Program-made: the position numbers and the translations under genes
The notes under the pieces: model-generated
What the model was told of the DNA's origin: nothing
The model's database searches: none
What the model saw: the letters and a program-made list of their open reading frames with translations, nothing else
NCBI GenBank assembly: GCA_022769085.1
Contig: JALEKO010000033.1
Location: 1 to 33,125, forward strand
Direction of reading: 5' to 3'
Length of the DNA stretch: 33,125 nt
DNA from: Peptoniphilaceae bacterium
GTDB taxonomy: Bacteria > Bacillota > Clostridia > Tissierellales > Peptoniphilaceae
Shown here: piece after piece, positions 15,078 through 23,293 of the stretch
Layout: the number at the start of each line of letters is the position of its first letter
Numbering within the stretch: the stretch's first letter is position 1

Positions 15078-16301
15078 ATGAAACCTATCAACGTAAAAAA
15101 TGAAATTTCACCTTTAAAAAAAGTTTTATTACATAGACCGGGAAATGAATTACTTAATTTAACACCTCAAAGGTTAAAAGAACTTCTTTTTGATGATATT
15201 CCATTCTTAAAGCTTGCTCAAAAAGAACATGATATTTTTGCAGATATTTTAAGAAATGAAAATGTAGAAGTAGTTTATCTTGAAGATTTAATGGCACAAA
15301 CTTTAGATGATAATCCAAATTTAAGAGAAGAATTTATACATAAGTTAATTGAAGAATCTGATATTTGTGTAAAAAAATATAAAAAATGTGTTTTTGATTT
15401 TTTAAATTCAATAAAAGACAATAAAAGCCTTGTGCTTAAAACTATGGAGGGGATAAATTTAAAAGAACTTGAAATTAAATCTGATGATTCTTTATCGGAA
15501 ATGATTTTAGATAATAATAAAATGATACTTGATCCAATGCCAAATTTATATTTCACAAGAGATAATTTTGCATCTGCTGGAAATGGAATAATTTTAAATG
15601 CGATGTATTCAAAAACCAGAAGCAGAGAAACAATTTATGCTCATTATATTTTTAGCTATCATAAAGATTATAAAGATAAAGTAGAACTTTTTTATAATAG
15701 AGATTTTCCATATCATATTGAAGGAGGAGATATTTTAATATTAAATGAAAAAACATTAGGTGTGGGAATTTCACAAAGAACAGAGCCCCCTGCTATTGAT
15801 GCGCTTGCAAAAAATATATTCTTCAATTCAAAACAAAATGAATTTGACACAATAGTTGCTTTTGAAATTCCTAAAAAAAGAGCTTTTATGCATCTTGATA
15901 CAGTATTTACTCAAATTGATGTCGATAAATTCACTGTTCATCCTGGAATTTTGGGTACTTTAAGAGTATTTGAAATTAAAAAAATAAACGATAAAGAAAT
16001 AAAAATAAACCTTATTGAAAATACACTAGAACATATACTTGAAAAATATATGAAAAGAGAAATTAAATTAATTTTATGTGGCGGTGGAGATGAAATAGCA
16101 GCAGATAGAGAACAGTGGAATGATGGCTCAAACACACTTTGCATAAAACCTGGAAGGGTTGTTGTATATGAAAGAAATTTAGTTACAAATGATTTACTTG
16201 AAAAAAACGGTATTGAAGTTATTAGAATGCCAAGTAGCGAACTTTCAAGGGGCAGAGGTGGCCCAAGATGTATGAGTATGCCTTTAATTAGAGAAGATTA
16301 A
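15078..16301 (+). CDS. arcA: Arginine deiminase
   Basis: A 407-aa cytoplasmic enzyme converting L-arginine to citrulline and ammonia, giving acid protection and, through the rest of the pathway, ATP. ATG 15078 is chosen because GGAGG lies 5 nt upstream; a GTG at 15066 overlaps that RBS. Family motifs: FTRDNFASAGNG near 155-167, HIEGGDIL near 215-222, HLDTVFTQID near 275, and the nucleophile Cys398 in RGRGGPRCMSMPL. All catalytic landmarks are present. Ornithine carbamoyltransferase, carbamate kinase and the arginine/ornithine antiporter are absent here, so the rest of the pathway must be elsewhere or missing. Confidence 0.95.
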   Translation: MKPINVKNEISPLKKVLLHRPGNELLNLTPQRLKELLFDDIPFLKLAQKEHDIFADILRNENVEVVYLEDLMAQTLDDNPNLREEFIHKLIEESDICVKKYKKCVFDFLNSIKDNKSLVLKTMEGINLKELEIKSDDSLSEMILDNNKMILDPMPNLYFTRDNFASAGNGIILNAMYSKTRSRETIYAHYIFSYHKDYKDKVELFYNRDFPYHIEGGDILILNEKTLGVGISQRTEPPAIDALAKNIFFNSKQNEFDTIVAFEIPKKRAFMHLDTVFTQIDVDKFTVHPGILGTLRVFEIKKINDKEIKINLIENTLEHILEKYMKREIKLILCGGGDEIAADREQWNDGSNTLCIKPGRVVVYERNLVTNDLLEKNGIEVIRMPSSELSRGRGGPRCMSMPLIRED

Positions 16302-16354
16302 AAAATGGATTTAAAAAACATCTGAATATTTTCAGATGTTTTTAATCCATTTTC
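16302..16354. terminator. Long bidirectional terminator between arcA and corA
   Basis: The core stem AAAAACATCTGAA/TTCAGATGTTTTT (16314-16326 with 16331-16343, loop TATT) extends outward through ATGGATT/AATCCAT to more than 20 bp. T-runs follow on both strands. The corA stop codon is inside the stem. Confidence 0.88.
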
Positions 16355-17387
16355 TTTTTTTGAAAAATAAAATCATAACGACAACAAGAACAACTGCTAT
16401 TATCCAAAATAAAGGATAAGCCCACTTTTGTGCAAGTTCTGGCATGTACTTAAAATTCATTCCATAAACTCCAGTCATAAATGTTAATGGAAGAAAAATT
16501 GTTGACCGCACAGTTAAAACTTGAACTACATCATTTGTCCTATTACCTATACTTGTATCTACAGAATCAATTAAAGAACTTGTCATATCTCTATAAACTT
16601 CAAGAAATTCAAGCATTTGTAAAATATGATCGTATACATCTCTAAAATATACTGAAGTTTGACTATCTATTTGATAAAATCTCATTTTTGAAATTTCATT
16701 TATTACATTTCTTAAAGGCCATAATGTTTTTCTAAGATAAATTAAATTTTTCTTTATAGTATATAAATCCTCAAGTAAATCTTCTGATGGCTCTTCCATT
16801 ATATACTCTTCTAATTTATCTACATCCGCACCTATTATTTCTATTACTTCATAGTAATTGTCTACAACCTGATCTATTAAAGTAAAAAACATTGCATCTG
16901 AACTTTTAAATCTTGATGCTGGGATATACTTTAGTCTTTGAAGCATTTTATTAAACTGATGAGATCTTTTTTCTTCTACAGTAATTATTAAATTCTTTTT
17001 TAAGATAAAAGAAATCTGTGAAAAATCAAGTTCTGCAAATTTATCAACTTTTCTATAATTTACAACATCTGTAACCATGAAAAGATAATTTCCATAAGAT
17101 TCAACTTTAGTTCTTTCATTATCAGCAAGCATATCTTCTATTACAAGAGGATGAATGTCAAATTTCTTTTCTATTTCCATAATCTTTTCTTCATCGTCAA
17201 GACCTGATATATAAACCCAATTTATATAACCATCTTTTAAATTTATATCATTTACACTTTTTACAATTTCAGTTTTAAATTCATCTTCATTATAATATGT
17301 ATATCTTATTAATGTTTTTTCACGAATTTCATCGTCTTCTCGCATTTCAATTTCATCTCTGAGATTGTTTTTTAATACATCAGTCAT
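16332..17387 (-). CDS. corA: CorA-family magnesium transporter
   Basis: A 351-aa membrane channel for Mg2+ uptake, expected to be pentameric. The large cytoplasmic N-terminal domain contains PLVIEDMLADNERTKVE near 75-90. Two C-terminal membrane helices follow, with the signature GMN at 309-311 (TGVYGMNF) at the end of the first and a basic tail KKRKWIKN after the second. Length is normal. It is monocistronic; the start at 17387 has AGGAG upstream. Together with the CNNM/CorC-type gene at 9954 and mntP at 17519, the window carries three divalent-cation transport genes. Confidence 0.93.
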   Translation of the reverse strand: MTDVLKNNLRDEIEMREDDEIREKTLIRYTYYNEDEFKTEIVKSVNDINLKDGYINWVYISGLDDEEKIMEIEKKFDIHPLVIEDMLADNERTKVESYGNYLFMVTDVVNYRKVDKFAELDFSQISFILKKNLIITVEEKRSHQFNKMLQRLKYIPASRFKSSDAMFFTLIDQVVDNYYEVIEIIGADVDKLEEYIMEEPSEDLLEDLYTIKKNLIYLRKTLWPLRNVINEISKMRFYQIDSQTSVYFRDVYDHILQMLEFLEVYRDMTSSLIDSVDTSIGNRTNDVVQVLTVRSTIFLPLTFMTGVYGMNFKYMPELAQKWAYPLFWIIAVVLVVVMILFFKKRKWIKNI

Positions 17388-17461
17388 ATACTTCTCCTAT
17401 TCATTAAAACATAACCAGAAAAATAAAAAATATCAAGAAAAATTTTAAATATGTTATTTTT

Positions 17462-17489
17462 TTGAATAAAAAATGCTTTTTGGTATAAT
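17462..17489 (+). promoter_or_regulatory. Promoter of the mntP operon
   Basis: TTGAAT (17462-17467), 16-bp spacer, TATAAT (17484-17489) with the TTGG extension. The leader is only ~25 nt, so there is no room for the manganese (yybP-ykoY) riboswitch often found before mntP. Confidence 0.7.
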
Positions 17490-17518
17490 CTTTAAATATT
17501 AAATTAAAGAGGTATTTG

Positions 17519-18082
17519 ATGTCAATTATAGAAATTTTAATTATTGCAGTTTCTGTAAGTATGGATGCATTTGCAGTAAGTATATGTAAGGGGTTTTCAA
17601 TTAAGAAAACAACAATTAAGCAAATGATAACTGTCGGGCTGTATTTTGGAGTATTTCAGGCCATAATGCCATTAATAGGTTTTTTTCTTGGTTTCAGATT
17701 TAAAAATTTTGTAATGTCAATAGATCATTGGATTGCTTTTTTTCTTCTTTCATTTTTGGGAGTAAATATGATAAGAGAAGCAAAAAAAGCGATGTGTTCA
17801 ATTAATCCATCAATCGATATGAAAACAATGTTTCCACTTGCAATAGCAACAAGTATTGATGCACTAACTATTGGTATTACTTTTTCAATGTTAGATGTAA
17901 ATATTTATAAAGCTATAACAATAATAGGCTTTACAACATTTTTATTTTCGTCTTTTGGTGTAAAAGCTGGTAGTATCCTTGGTTCAAAAAGTGGAAATTA
18001 TGCTCAAAGATTTGGTGGTTTTGCATTAATATTTTTGGGTATAAAAATTTTAATCCAACATTTGGGTCTTATTTCTTTTTAG
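17519..18082 (+). CDS. mntP: Manganese efflux pump MntP
   Basis: A 187-aa integral membrane protein with six predicted helices in two similar halves. Each half has the family's acidic signature: SMDAFAVSICKGF near 15-27 and SIDALTIGITFS near 115-127, the Asp residues lining the path for Mn2+. ATG 17519 is preferred over the TTG at 17516 because GAGG (17509-17512) is 6 nt away. It is the first gene of a tight run with the nucleoside-hydrolase-like, ArAE-like and nitroreductase genes (9-bp gap, then two overlaps). Confidence 0.93.
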   Translation: MSIIEILIIAVSVSMDAFAVSICKGFSIKKTTIKQMITVGLYFGVFQAIMPLIGFFLGFRFKNFVMSIDHWIAFFLLSFLGVNMIREAKKAMCSINPSIDMKTMFPLAIATSIDALTIGITFSMLDVNIYKAITIIGFTTFLFSSFGVKAGSILGSKSGNYAQRFGGFALIFLGIKILIQHLGLISF

Positions 18083-18091
18083 GAGATTATT

Positions 18092-18943
18092 ATGTCTGAA
18101 AAAAATTTTTCTTTAATTATCGAAAATAATTTTACACCAGATGATGCTTTAGCATTACAACTTGCACTTAATATGGATAGTTTTACACTTCTTGCAGTCA
18201 CAGGAGTTTCTTCAAAAAATAGTGCAGAATATGCAGCAGAAAATTCTTTAGGACTAATAAGAGAAAATGGGTTATATATAGATGTTTTAAAGGGAGAAGA
18301 TAAAAATTTAGACGGTCAAAAAATTATTATAAATGAAAATAAAAAAAATATTTTTGAAGCAGATGATGATTATATAGATAAGAATATACTAAATGAAATT
18401 TATTCTATGGCATCTTTAGAAGGCCTATTAGACATTTTATGTTTTGGGCCAACTACAAATTTGGCAAAAGCATTAATGAATGACGAAAATTTAGCAAATA
18501 AAATAAATAGAGTCTTCATAAGTGGAGGAACATTTTCAAAAGGAAATGTAACAAAAAATGCTGAGTTTAATTTTTTTACAGATCCAAAATCAATAGATTT
18601 TATATTAAAACAAAATTTTGAAACATATATCCTTCCTATAGATGTTTCAGAAACTGTTTTTATGAGTGAAAAATTATTTAATAAACTTAAAAATAAAGAT
18701 GAAAAAGTAGATAAAATTCTTTCTATGTTTAAAAATGAAAAAGTAAGTTCTCTTTCTTCTACTCTTCTTTTTTATATGTATCTTAAACCAGAAGCTTTTA
18801 TTTTTGAAGAGTTAGCTTTTTCTGTAAATATAAAAGAAAATAGAGGCTCAATTTCAAAGAAAACATCTAATAAGAAAAAATATGTTGCAAATAGAGTTAA
18901 TCAAGAAAGCTTTTATAAATTTTTAGAGGAAAATTTAAAATGA
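18092..18943 (+). CDS. Nucleoside hydrolase-like protein lacking the standard calcium motif
   Basis: A 283-aa cytoplasmic protein of the inosine-uridine nucleoside hydrolase fold. Recognisable parts are PDDALALQLAL near 16-26, ILCFGPTTNLAKAL near 115-128, ISGGTFSKGNVTKNAEFNFF near 145-164 (matching GNxTxxAEFN of the family) and ILPIDVSETVFM near 180. The N-terminal DxDxGxDD that binds calcium in active enzymes reads ENNFTPDD, keeping only the last two Asp. The late catalytic His-Asp is also not seen: YMYLKPEAF stands where HDP-type sequence is expected. It is either a divergent hydrolase or a non-catalytic paralogue. It ends in ATGA overlap with the next gene. Confidence 0.72.
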   Translation: MSEKNFSLIIENNFTPDDALALQLALNMDSFTLLAVTGVSSKNSAEYAAENSLGLIRENGLYIDVLKGEDKNLDGQKIIINENKKNIFEADDDYIDKNILNEIYSMASLEGLLDILCFGPTTNLAKALMNDENLANKINRVFISGGTFSKGNVTKNAEFNFFTDPKSIDFILKQNFETYILPIDVSETVFMSEKLFNKLKNKDEKVDKILSMFKNEKVSSLSSTLLFYMYLKPEAFIFEELAFSVNIKENRGSISKKTSNKKKYVANRVNQESFYKFLEENLK

Positions 18944-19434
18944 AAATAAAAAAACCTGGACTTAGAATTTTAAAAACTGGAATAGCCGTATTTTTGTGTT
19001 TTATTATAGGAAAAATAAGAGGAGAAATGGCTCTTCCTTTTTATTCTGCAATAGCATCAATTATTTGTATTAAAAATGATTATGAAGATACAAAAGATAC
19101 GGGAATTTCCAGAGTGAAGGGCACAGTAATTGGTGGTTTTTTGGGTTTTATTCATCTTACAATAAAAGAGTATATAAATTTTAACCCTTATATTGAATAT
19201 ATAATATATTCATTTTCAATAATGCTTTTGATATGGATTGTTGTAAATATAAATAGCCCTAAGTCAGGAACTATTGCGCCTATTACATATATTTCAGTTG
19301 CAGTAAATCATGCAAGTGATGGTAATGCATATCTTTTTGCAATAGAAAGAACAATGGATACATTAATTGGAGTTTTGGTTTCTATGGTAGTAAATAGATT
19401 TTGGTTGAAAGGTGAAAAAAATGAAATTAAATGA
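18940..19434 (+). CDS. ArAE-type (FUSC-like) membrane protein
   Basis: A 164-aa membrane protein with about four helices. The opening PGLRILKTGIAVFLCFIIG and the ISRVKGTVIGGFLGF segment are typical of the aromatic acid exporter N-terminal domain found as short proteins in Firmicutes. The usual cytoplasmic C-terminal domain is absent, which is common for the short type. The ATGA overlap with the preceding gene indicates translational coupling. The substrate is unknown. Confidence 0.72.
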   Translation: MKIKKPGLRILKTGIAVFLCFIIGKIRGEMALPFYSAIASIICIKNDYEDTKDTGISRVKGTVIGGFLGFIHLTIKEYINFNPYIEYIIYSFSIMLLIWIVVNINSPKSGTIAPITYISVAVNHASDGNAYLFAIERTMDTLIGVLVSMVVNRFWLKGEKNEIK

Positions 19435-19993
19435 TTTATTAAAAAATAATAGAAGTTATAGATCTTTTTATGAAGCAAAAAAGATAGATGAAAATATTGC
19501 ATTTGAAATATTAGATGCACAAAAATACGCTGCAAGAGGTGTGAATTCACAAAAATTAAGGTATACCCTTGTTTTGAATGAAGAAAAAGTAAATAAAATA
19601 ACTTCTTTTTCAAGATGGGCAGGGAAAATTCCAAATGATGAAGGAAGACCAAAAGAAGGTCATAGACCTGTTATGTACATAATAGTTTATTCAGATAAAA
19701 AAGCATATTCTGAAATTGACGAAGGAATAGCTATTAATTGTATAAGACTTAAAGCAATAGAAAAAAATATTGGCTCGTGTATAGTAAAATCCTTTAATAA
19801 AGAAAAAGTTAATAGCTTAGTTGAAAAACATGAAGGCTTTGAAATAAGTACAGTAATTGCATTCGGCTATCCTGACCATAAATCTGAAATAGTTGAAACA
19901 GATAATATAGATACAAAATATTTTAGAGATGAGAATGGAAACTATACAGTTGAAAGAATTTCAACAGAAAAAATTTCATATGTAGAATTATAA
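19421..19993 (+). CDS. Nitroreductase-family flavoprotein
   Basis: A 190-aa protein of the FMN-dependent nitroreductase fold. It opens LLKNNRSYRSFYEAKKID, the usual start of the family. It continues with AARGVNSQKLRYTLV near 35-49 (FMN binding), DEGIAINCIRLKAIEKNIGS near 105-124 and IAFGYPDHKSE near 150. It probably reduces quinones, nitro compounds or similar acceptors with NAD(P)H; the true substrate is unknown. ATG 19421 is preferred over GTG 19412 because AAGGTG overlaps the GTG and serves as its RBS. It overlaps the ArAE gene by 14 bp and is the last gene of the mntP run. Confidence 0.8.
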   Translation: MKLNDLLKNNRSYRSFYEAKKIDENIAFEILDAQKYAARGVNSQKLRYTLVLNEEKVNKITSFSRWAGKIPNDEGRPKEGHRPVMYIIVYSDKKAYSEIDEGIAINCIRLKAIEKNIGSCIVKSFNKEKVNSLVEKHEGFEISTVIAFGYPDHKSEIVETDNIDTKYFRDENGNYTVERISTEKISYVEL

Positions 19994-20027
19994 AATACAT
20001 ATTTTACACACAAATCTATTTTATAAT

Positions 20028-20165
20028 CTTTTGTGTCGGAAAGATTTTCGACACACAAATAAATCTCCTCCACAAGACAAGCGTAAGCTTGAATCTTATT
20101 TTGTTTACATAATGGTAACTTACAAATCGGAAAAATACAGGTGCAAAAAGCACCTTTATTTTTTT
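20028..20165 (+). ncRNA. Candidate small RNA with a CU-rich anti-SD segment
   Basis: TATAAT at 20022-20027 would give a start near 20032. The transcript has three stems. Stem 1 is a 10-bp hairpin with one G-U pair, TGTGTCGGAA, loop AGAT, TTTCGACACA (20032-20055). An unpaired stretch with CTCCTCC (20065-20071) follows. Stem 2 is CAAGC, GTAA tetraloop, GCTTG (20078-20091), extendable by AAGA/TCTT. The end is an intrinsic terminator, AGGTGC, AAAAA, GCACCT then TTATTTTTTT (20139-20165). CTCCTCC is complementary to GGAGGAG-type ribosome-binding sites. No good -35 is seen, and the region could instead be the 3' UTR of the nitroreductase operon. A 60-codon open frame over it has no RBS and no family. 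Confidence 0.45.
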
Positions 20166-20180
20166 GCCATAAAAATAGCG

Positions 20181-20258
20181 TTTACAAATAAAATAAAAAG
20201 TGTTAAAATTTAATTCATCAAATGCGAATTTATATAAGGACTTTAAATGTCCTTTTTT
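20181..20258 (+). promoter_or_regulatory. gltX promoter followed at once by a terminator-like hairpin
   Basis: TTTACA (20181-20186), 17-bp spacer, TAAAAT (20204-20209); start expected near 20216. Only ~20 nt later AAGGAC pairs with GTCCTT (20236-20241 with 20249-20254), followed by a T-run to 20258, so most transcripts could end after ~43 nt. No T-box core (GGGTGG) is present, unlike ileS. The remaining 80 bp to gltX are AT-rich and hold the RBS AAGGGGG. Confidence 0.5.
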
Positions 20259-20340
20259 ACTTTATTAAAAAAAGATTTTATTATATAATTAAATTATAAT
20301 TTAAAAAAATATTAAAAACATATTACATCAAGGGGGTAAA

Positions 20341-21825
20341 ATGTCGAAAGAAATCAGAGTAAGGTTTGCACCTTCTCCAACAGGATATCTTCATATAGGA
20401 GGTTTGCGTACTGCACTGTTTAATTATCTGTATGCAAGAAAAAACAATGGAAAAATGCTTTTAAGAATTGAAGATACAGATAGAACAAGATATGTTGAAG
20501 GTGCTCTTGAAAATCTTCTTGAAACTTTGAAATGGGCTGGAATAGAAATAGATGAAGGCGTTAAACTTAGTGATGACGGAAAAATAATAGAAGTTGGTGA
20601 TAAAGGTCCATATATTCAGTCACAAAGAGTAAAAGAAGGAATTTATAATAAGTATATAGAAAAACTTATAGAAGAAGATAAAGCTTATCCATGTTTCTGT
20701 TCTCAAGAAAGACTTGATAATTTAAGAAAACAACAAAAAGCCGATGGACTAATGCCTAAATATGATGGATTATGTAGATCAATACCAAAAGAAGAAGCTT
20801 TAGAAAGAATAAGAAATGGTGAAGCTCACACAATAAGATTAAAACTTCCAGCTAATGAAGATATTGAATTTGAAGATGCAATAAAGGGAAAAATATCAAT
20901 AAATACAAAAGATATGGACGATCAGGTATTAATAAAATCTGACGGATTTCCAACATATCATTTCGCAGTAATAGTAGATGACCATTTAATGGGAATTACT
21001 CATGTTATAAGGGGTGATGAATGGATTTCATCAACTCCAAAACATGTATATCTTTATAAAGCAATGGGTTGGGATGCACCTAAATTTGTACATCTTCCTA
21101 CAGTATTAAATAAAGATAGAAAAAAATATTCCAAAAGAAATGGCGATGGAATGGTAGAAGACTTTAGAGAAGAAGGATATTTACCTGAAGGATTAATAAA
21201 TTATCTTGCACTTTTAGGTTGGGCACCTGACAGCGAAGAAGAAATTTTTTCAATTAAAGATTTAATAGAACAATTTGATTTTGATAGAATTTCAAAAACT
21301 GGTGCAGTTTTTGACGTTGAAAAATTAAAATGGGTTGATGGACACCATATAAGAAATTTAAGTGATGAAGAACTTTCAAAAAAAATAAAACCATATTGTA
21401 TAAAAGCAGGTTTCTTTGATGAAAATTATTCAAATGATAAACTACTTCTTTTAACAGATACATGGAAAAGTGCTATAGAAAAACTAAGCGATATAGAAAC
21501 TTTAGCAAGATCATATTATGTAGATGATAAAGATATGAAATGGACTGATGAAGCAGTTGAAGCAATTTCAACTCAAAAAGCAAAAGAACTTTTTGATATA
21601 TTTATAAAAGTAGTTGAAAGTACAGATGAAATTGATATGGAATTTGCAAAAACCATTATGAAACAAGTTCAAAAAGAATCGGGCATAAAGGGAAAAGATT
21701 TGTGGTTTCCGATAAGAGCTGCCCTTACAGGAAATGTACATGGACCAGAACTTGTTAATGCATTTGTAATTATGGGAAAAGAAAAAATGAAAGAAAGGCT
21801 TTTATACGTAAAAAATAATTTTTAA
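20341..21825 (+). CDS. gltX: Glutamyl-tRNA synthetase
   Basis: A 494-aa class I aminoacyl-tRNA synthetase that charges tRNA-Glu, and in many Gram-positive bacteria also tRNA-Gln. The HIGH motif is PTGYLHIGGLRTALFNY (residues 13-29). The KMSKS equivalent is KKYSKRNGDG near 260-269, with Tyr in the variable place. Length is normal. Whether it is non-discriminating cannot be told without gatCAB or glnS context. It begins the translation cluster gltX-cysS-rlmB-yacP-sigma, with a 43-bp gap to cysS. Confidence 0.97.
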   Translation: MSKEIRVRFAPSPTGYLHIGGLRTALFNYLYARKNNGKMLLRIEDTDRTRYVEGALENLLETLKWAGIEIDEGVKLSDDGKIIEVGDKGPYIQSQRVKEGIYNKYIEKLIEEDKAYPCFCSQERLDNLRKQQKADGLMPKYDGLCRSIPKEEALERIRNGEAHTIRLKLPANEDIEFEDAIKGKISINTKDMDDQVLIKSDGFPTYHFAVIVDDHLMGITHVIRGDEWISSTPKHVYLYKAMGWDAPKFVHLPTVLNKDRKKYSKRNGDGMVEDFREEGYLPEGLINYLALLGWAPDSEEEIFSIKDLIEQFDFDRISKTGAVFDVEKLKWVDGHHIRNLSDEELSKKIKPYCIKAGFFDENYSNDKLLLLTDTWKSAIEKLSDIETLARSYYVDDKDMKWTDEAVEAISTQKAKELFDIFIKVVESTDEIDMEFAKTIMKQVQKESGIKGKDLWFPIRAALTGNVHGPELVNAFVIMGKEKMKERLLYVKNNF

Positions 21826-21868
21826 TTAAAACCATTTAAAAACCTTACAACTTTTGGAAAGGAAAAAT

Positions 21869-23293
21869 ATGAAAATACACAATACATTAACCGGCAAAAA
21901 AGAAGAATTTATTCCTCAACAAAAAAACGAAATAAAAATGTATGTTTGTGGACCTACAGTTTATGATTATATTCACATAGGAAATGCAAGACCTCTTGTA
22001 GTTTTTGATACTTTTAGAAGATACATGACATATAGAGGATACAATGTAAAATTTGTACAAAATTTTACAGATGTCGACGATAAAATTATAAACAAAGCAA
22101 TAGATCAAAATATAACATACAAAGAAGTTTCAGAGAAGTTTATAAAAGCTTATGAAGAAGATGCTAAAGATTTAAATATAGATGAAGAGCATACAATTCA
22201 CCCAAAAGCAACTGAATTAATGGATGAAATGATTGATTTTATTGATGAGCTTATAAAAAAAGAAGATGCATATGTAGTTGATGGTAATGTGTATTTTGAT
22301 GTTTCAAAAGCTGATAAATATGGAAAACTTTCAAAGAAAAATTTAGATGATTTAATAATAGGAGCAAGCGGAAGAGTTGATGAAGATGGTGAAAAAAAAT
22401 CTCCTGCTGATTTTGCACTTTGGAAAAAAGTAAAAAAAGAAAAAGAACCATCTTGGCATACTCCACGGGGATATGGAAGACCAGGATGGCATATTGAATG
22501 CTCAACCATGAGTAGAAATATTTTAGGAGATACACTTGATATTCACGCTGGTGGAGAAGACTTAAAATTTCCACATCATGAAAATGAAATAGCTCAATCA
22601 GAAGCACTTACTGGGAAACCACTTGCAAATTATTGGATGCATAATGGAATGATTCAGGTAAATGGCGAAAAAATGAGTAAGTCACTTGGAAATTTCTTTA
22701 CGCTTAAAGATATAAAAAAGGAATATGATTTAATCATAATAAGATTTTGGCTTTTAAATGCAAATTACAGACTGCCAATAAATTTTTCAAGAGAAATAAT
22801 AGAACAATCTAAAAGCTCGCTTGAAAGACTAAATAATTCAGTATTTAGACTTGAAGATATACTTAAAAAATTAAAAGAAAATGAAAATGGTTTAAGTGAT
22901 GATGAAAAAGAAAAATTAGAAAAACTAAATTCTTTTGAAAAAAAATTTATAGAAGTAATGGATGATGACCTTAATACAGCAGATGCAATAACCGTTTTAT
23001 TTGAAATTTCAAAATTTGCAAATACAGAGGTAACTTTACAATCTTCTTATGAATTTGCTAAAATAGTATATAACAAATTCATTGAACTTGAAAATGTTCT
23101 TGGAATTTTAAATAAGAAAAAAGAATTATCAAAAGAAGAAAATTTAATAATCGAAAAATTAGTAGCAGAAAGAATAGAAGCAAAAAAGAATAAAAATTAT
23201 GAAAAAGCCGATGAAATAAGAAAAAAGCTTTCCGAAATGGGAGTAGTATTAAAAGATAATCGTGACGGAACAAGTAGTCGGGAGAAAAAATAA
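21869..23293 (+). CDS. cysS: Cysteinyl-tRNA synthetase
   Basis: A 474-aa class I synthetase that charges tRNA-Cys. CGPTVYDYIHIGNARP near residues 28-43 gives a zinc-ligand Cys and the HIGH motif. WHIECSTMS near 211 and HAGGEDLKFPHHENE near 228-242 supply the remaining zinc and cysteine-binding residues. KMSKSLGN near 268 is the KMSKS loop. ATG 21869 has AAAGGA upstream; an in-frame ATG five codons earlier is not supported by an RBS. Its stop codon overlaps the rlmB start by one base (TAATG). Confidence 0.97.
   Translation: MKIHNTLTGKKEEFIPQQKNEIKMYVCGPTVYDYIHIGNARPLVVFDTFRRYMTYRGYNVKFVQNFTDVDDKIINKAIDQNITYKEVSEKFIKAYEEDAKDLNIDEEHTIHPKATELMDEMIDFIDELIKKEDAYVVDGNVYFDVSKADKYGKLSKKNLDDLIIGASGRVDEDGEKKSPADFALWKKVKKEKEPSWHTPRGYGRPGWHIECSTMSRNILGDTLDIHAGGEDLKFPHHENEIAQSEALTGKPLANYWMHNGMIQVNGEKMSKSLGNFFTLKDIKKEYDLIIIRFWLLNANYRLPINFSREIIEQSKSSLERLNNSVFRLEDILKKLKENENGLSDDEKEKLEKLNSFEKKFIEVMDDDLNTADAITVLFEISKFANTEVTLQSSYEFAKIVYNKFIELENVLGILNKKKELSKEENLIIEKLVAERIEAKKNKNYEKADEIRKKLSEMGVVLKDNRDGTSSREKK

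Noticed and set aside
17388-17518. Possible manganese riboswitch before mntP
   Set aside because: The promoter leaves a leader of only about 25 nt, too short for the yybP-ykoY element.
20031-20213. Open frame of 60 codons between the nitroreductase gene and gltX
   Set aside because: It has no RBS, resembles no family, and runs across two hairpins including an intrinsic terminator; the region fits an untranslated RNA better.
22198-22607. Two overlapping minus-strand frames opposite cysS
   Set aside because: They are antisense shadows of conserved cysS sequence, with no independent support.
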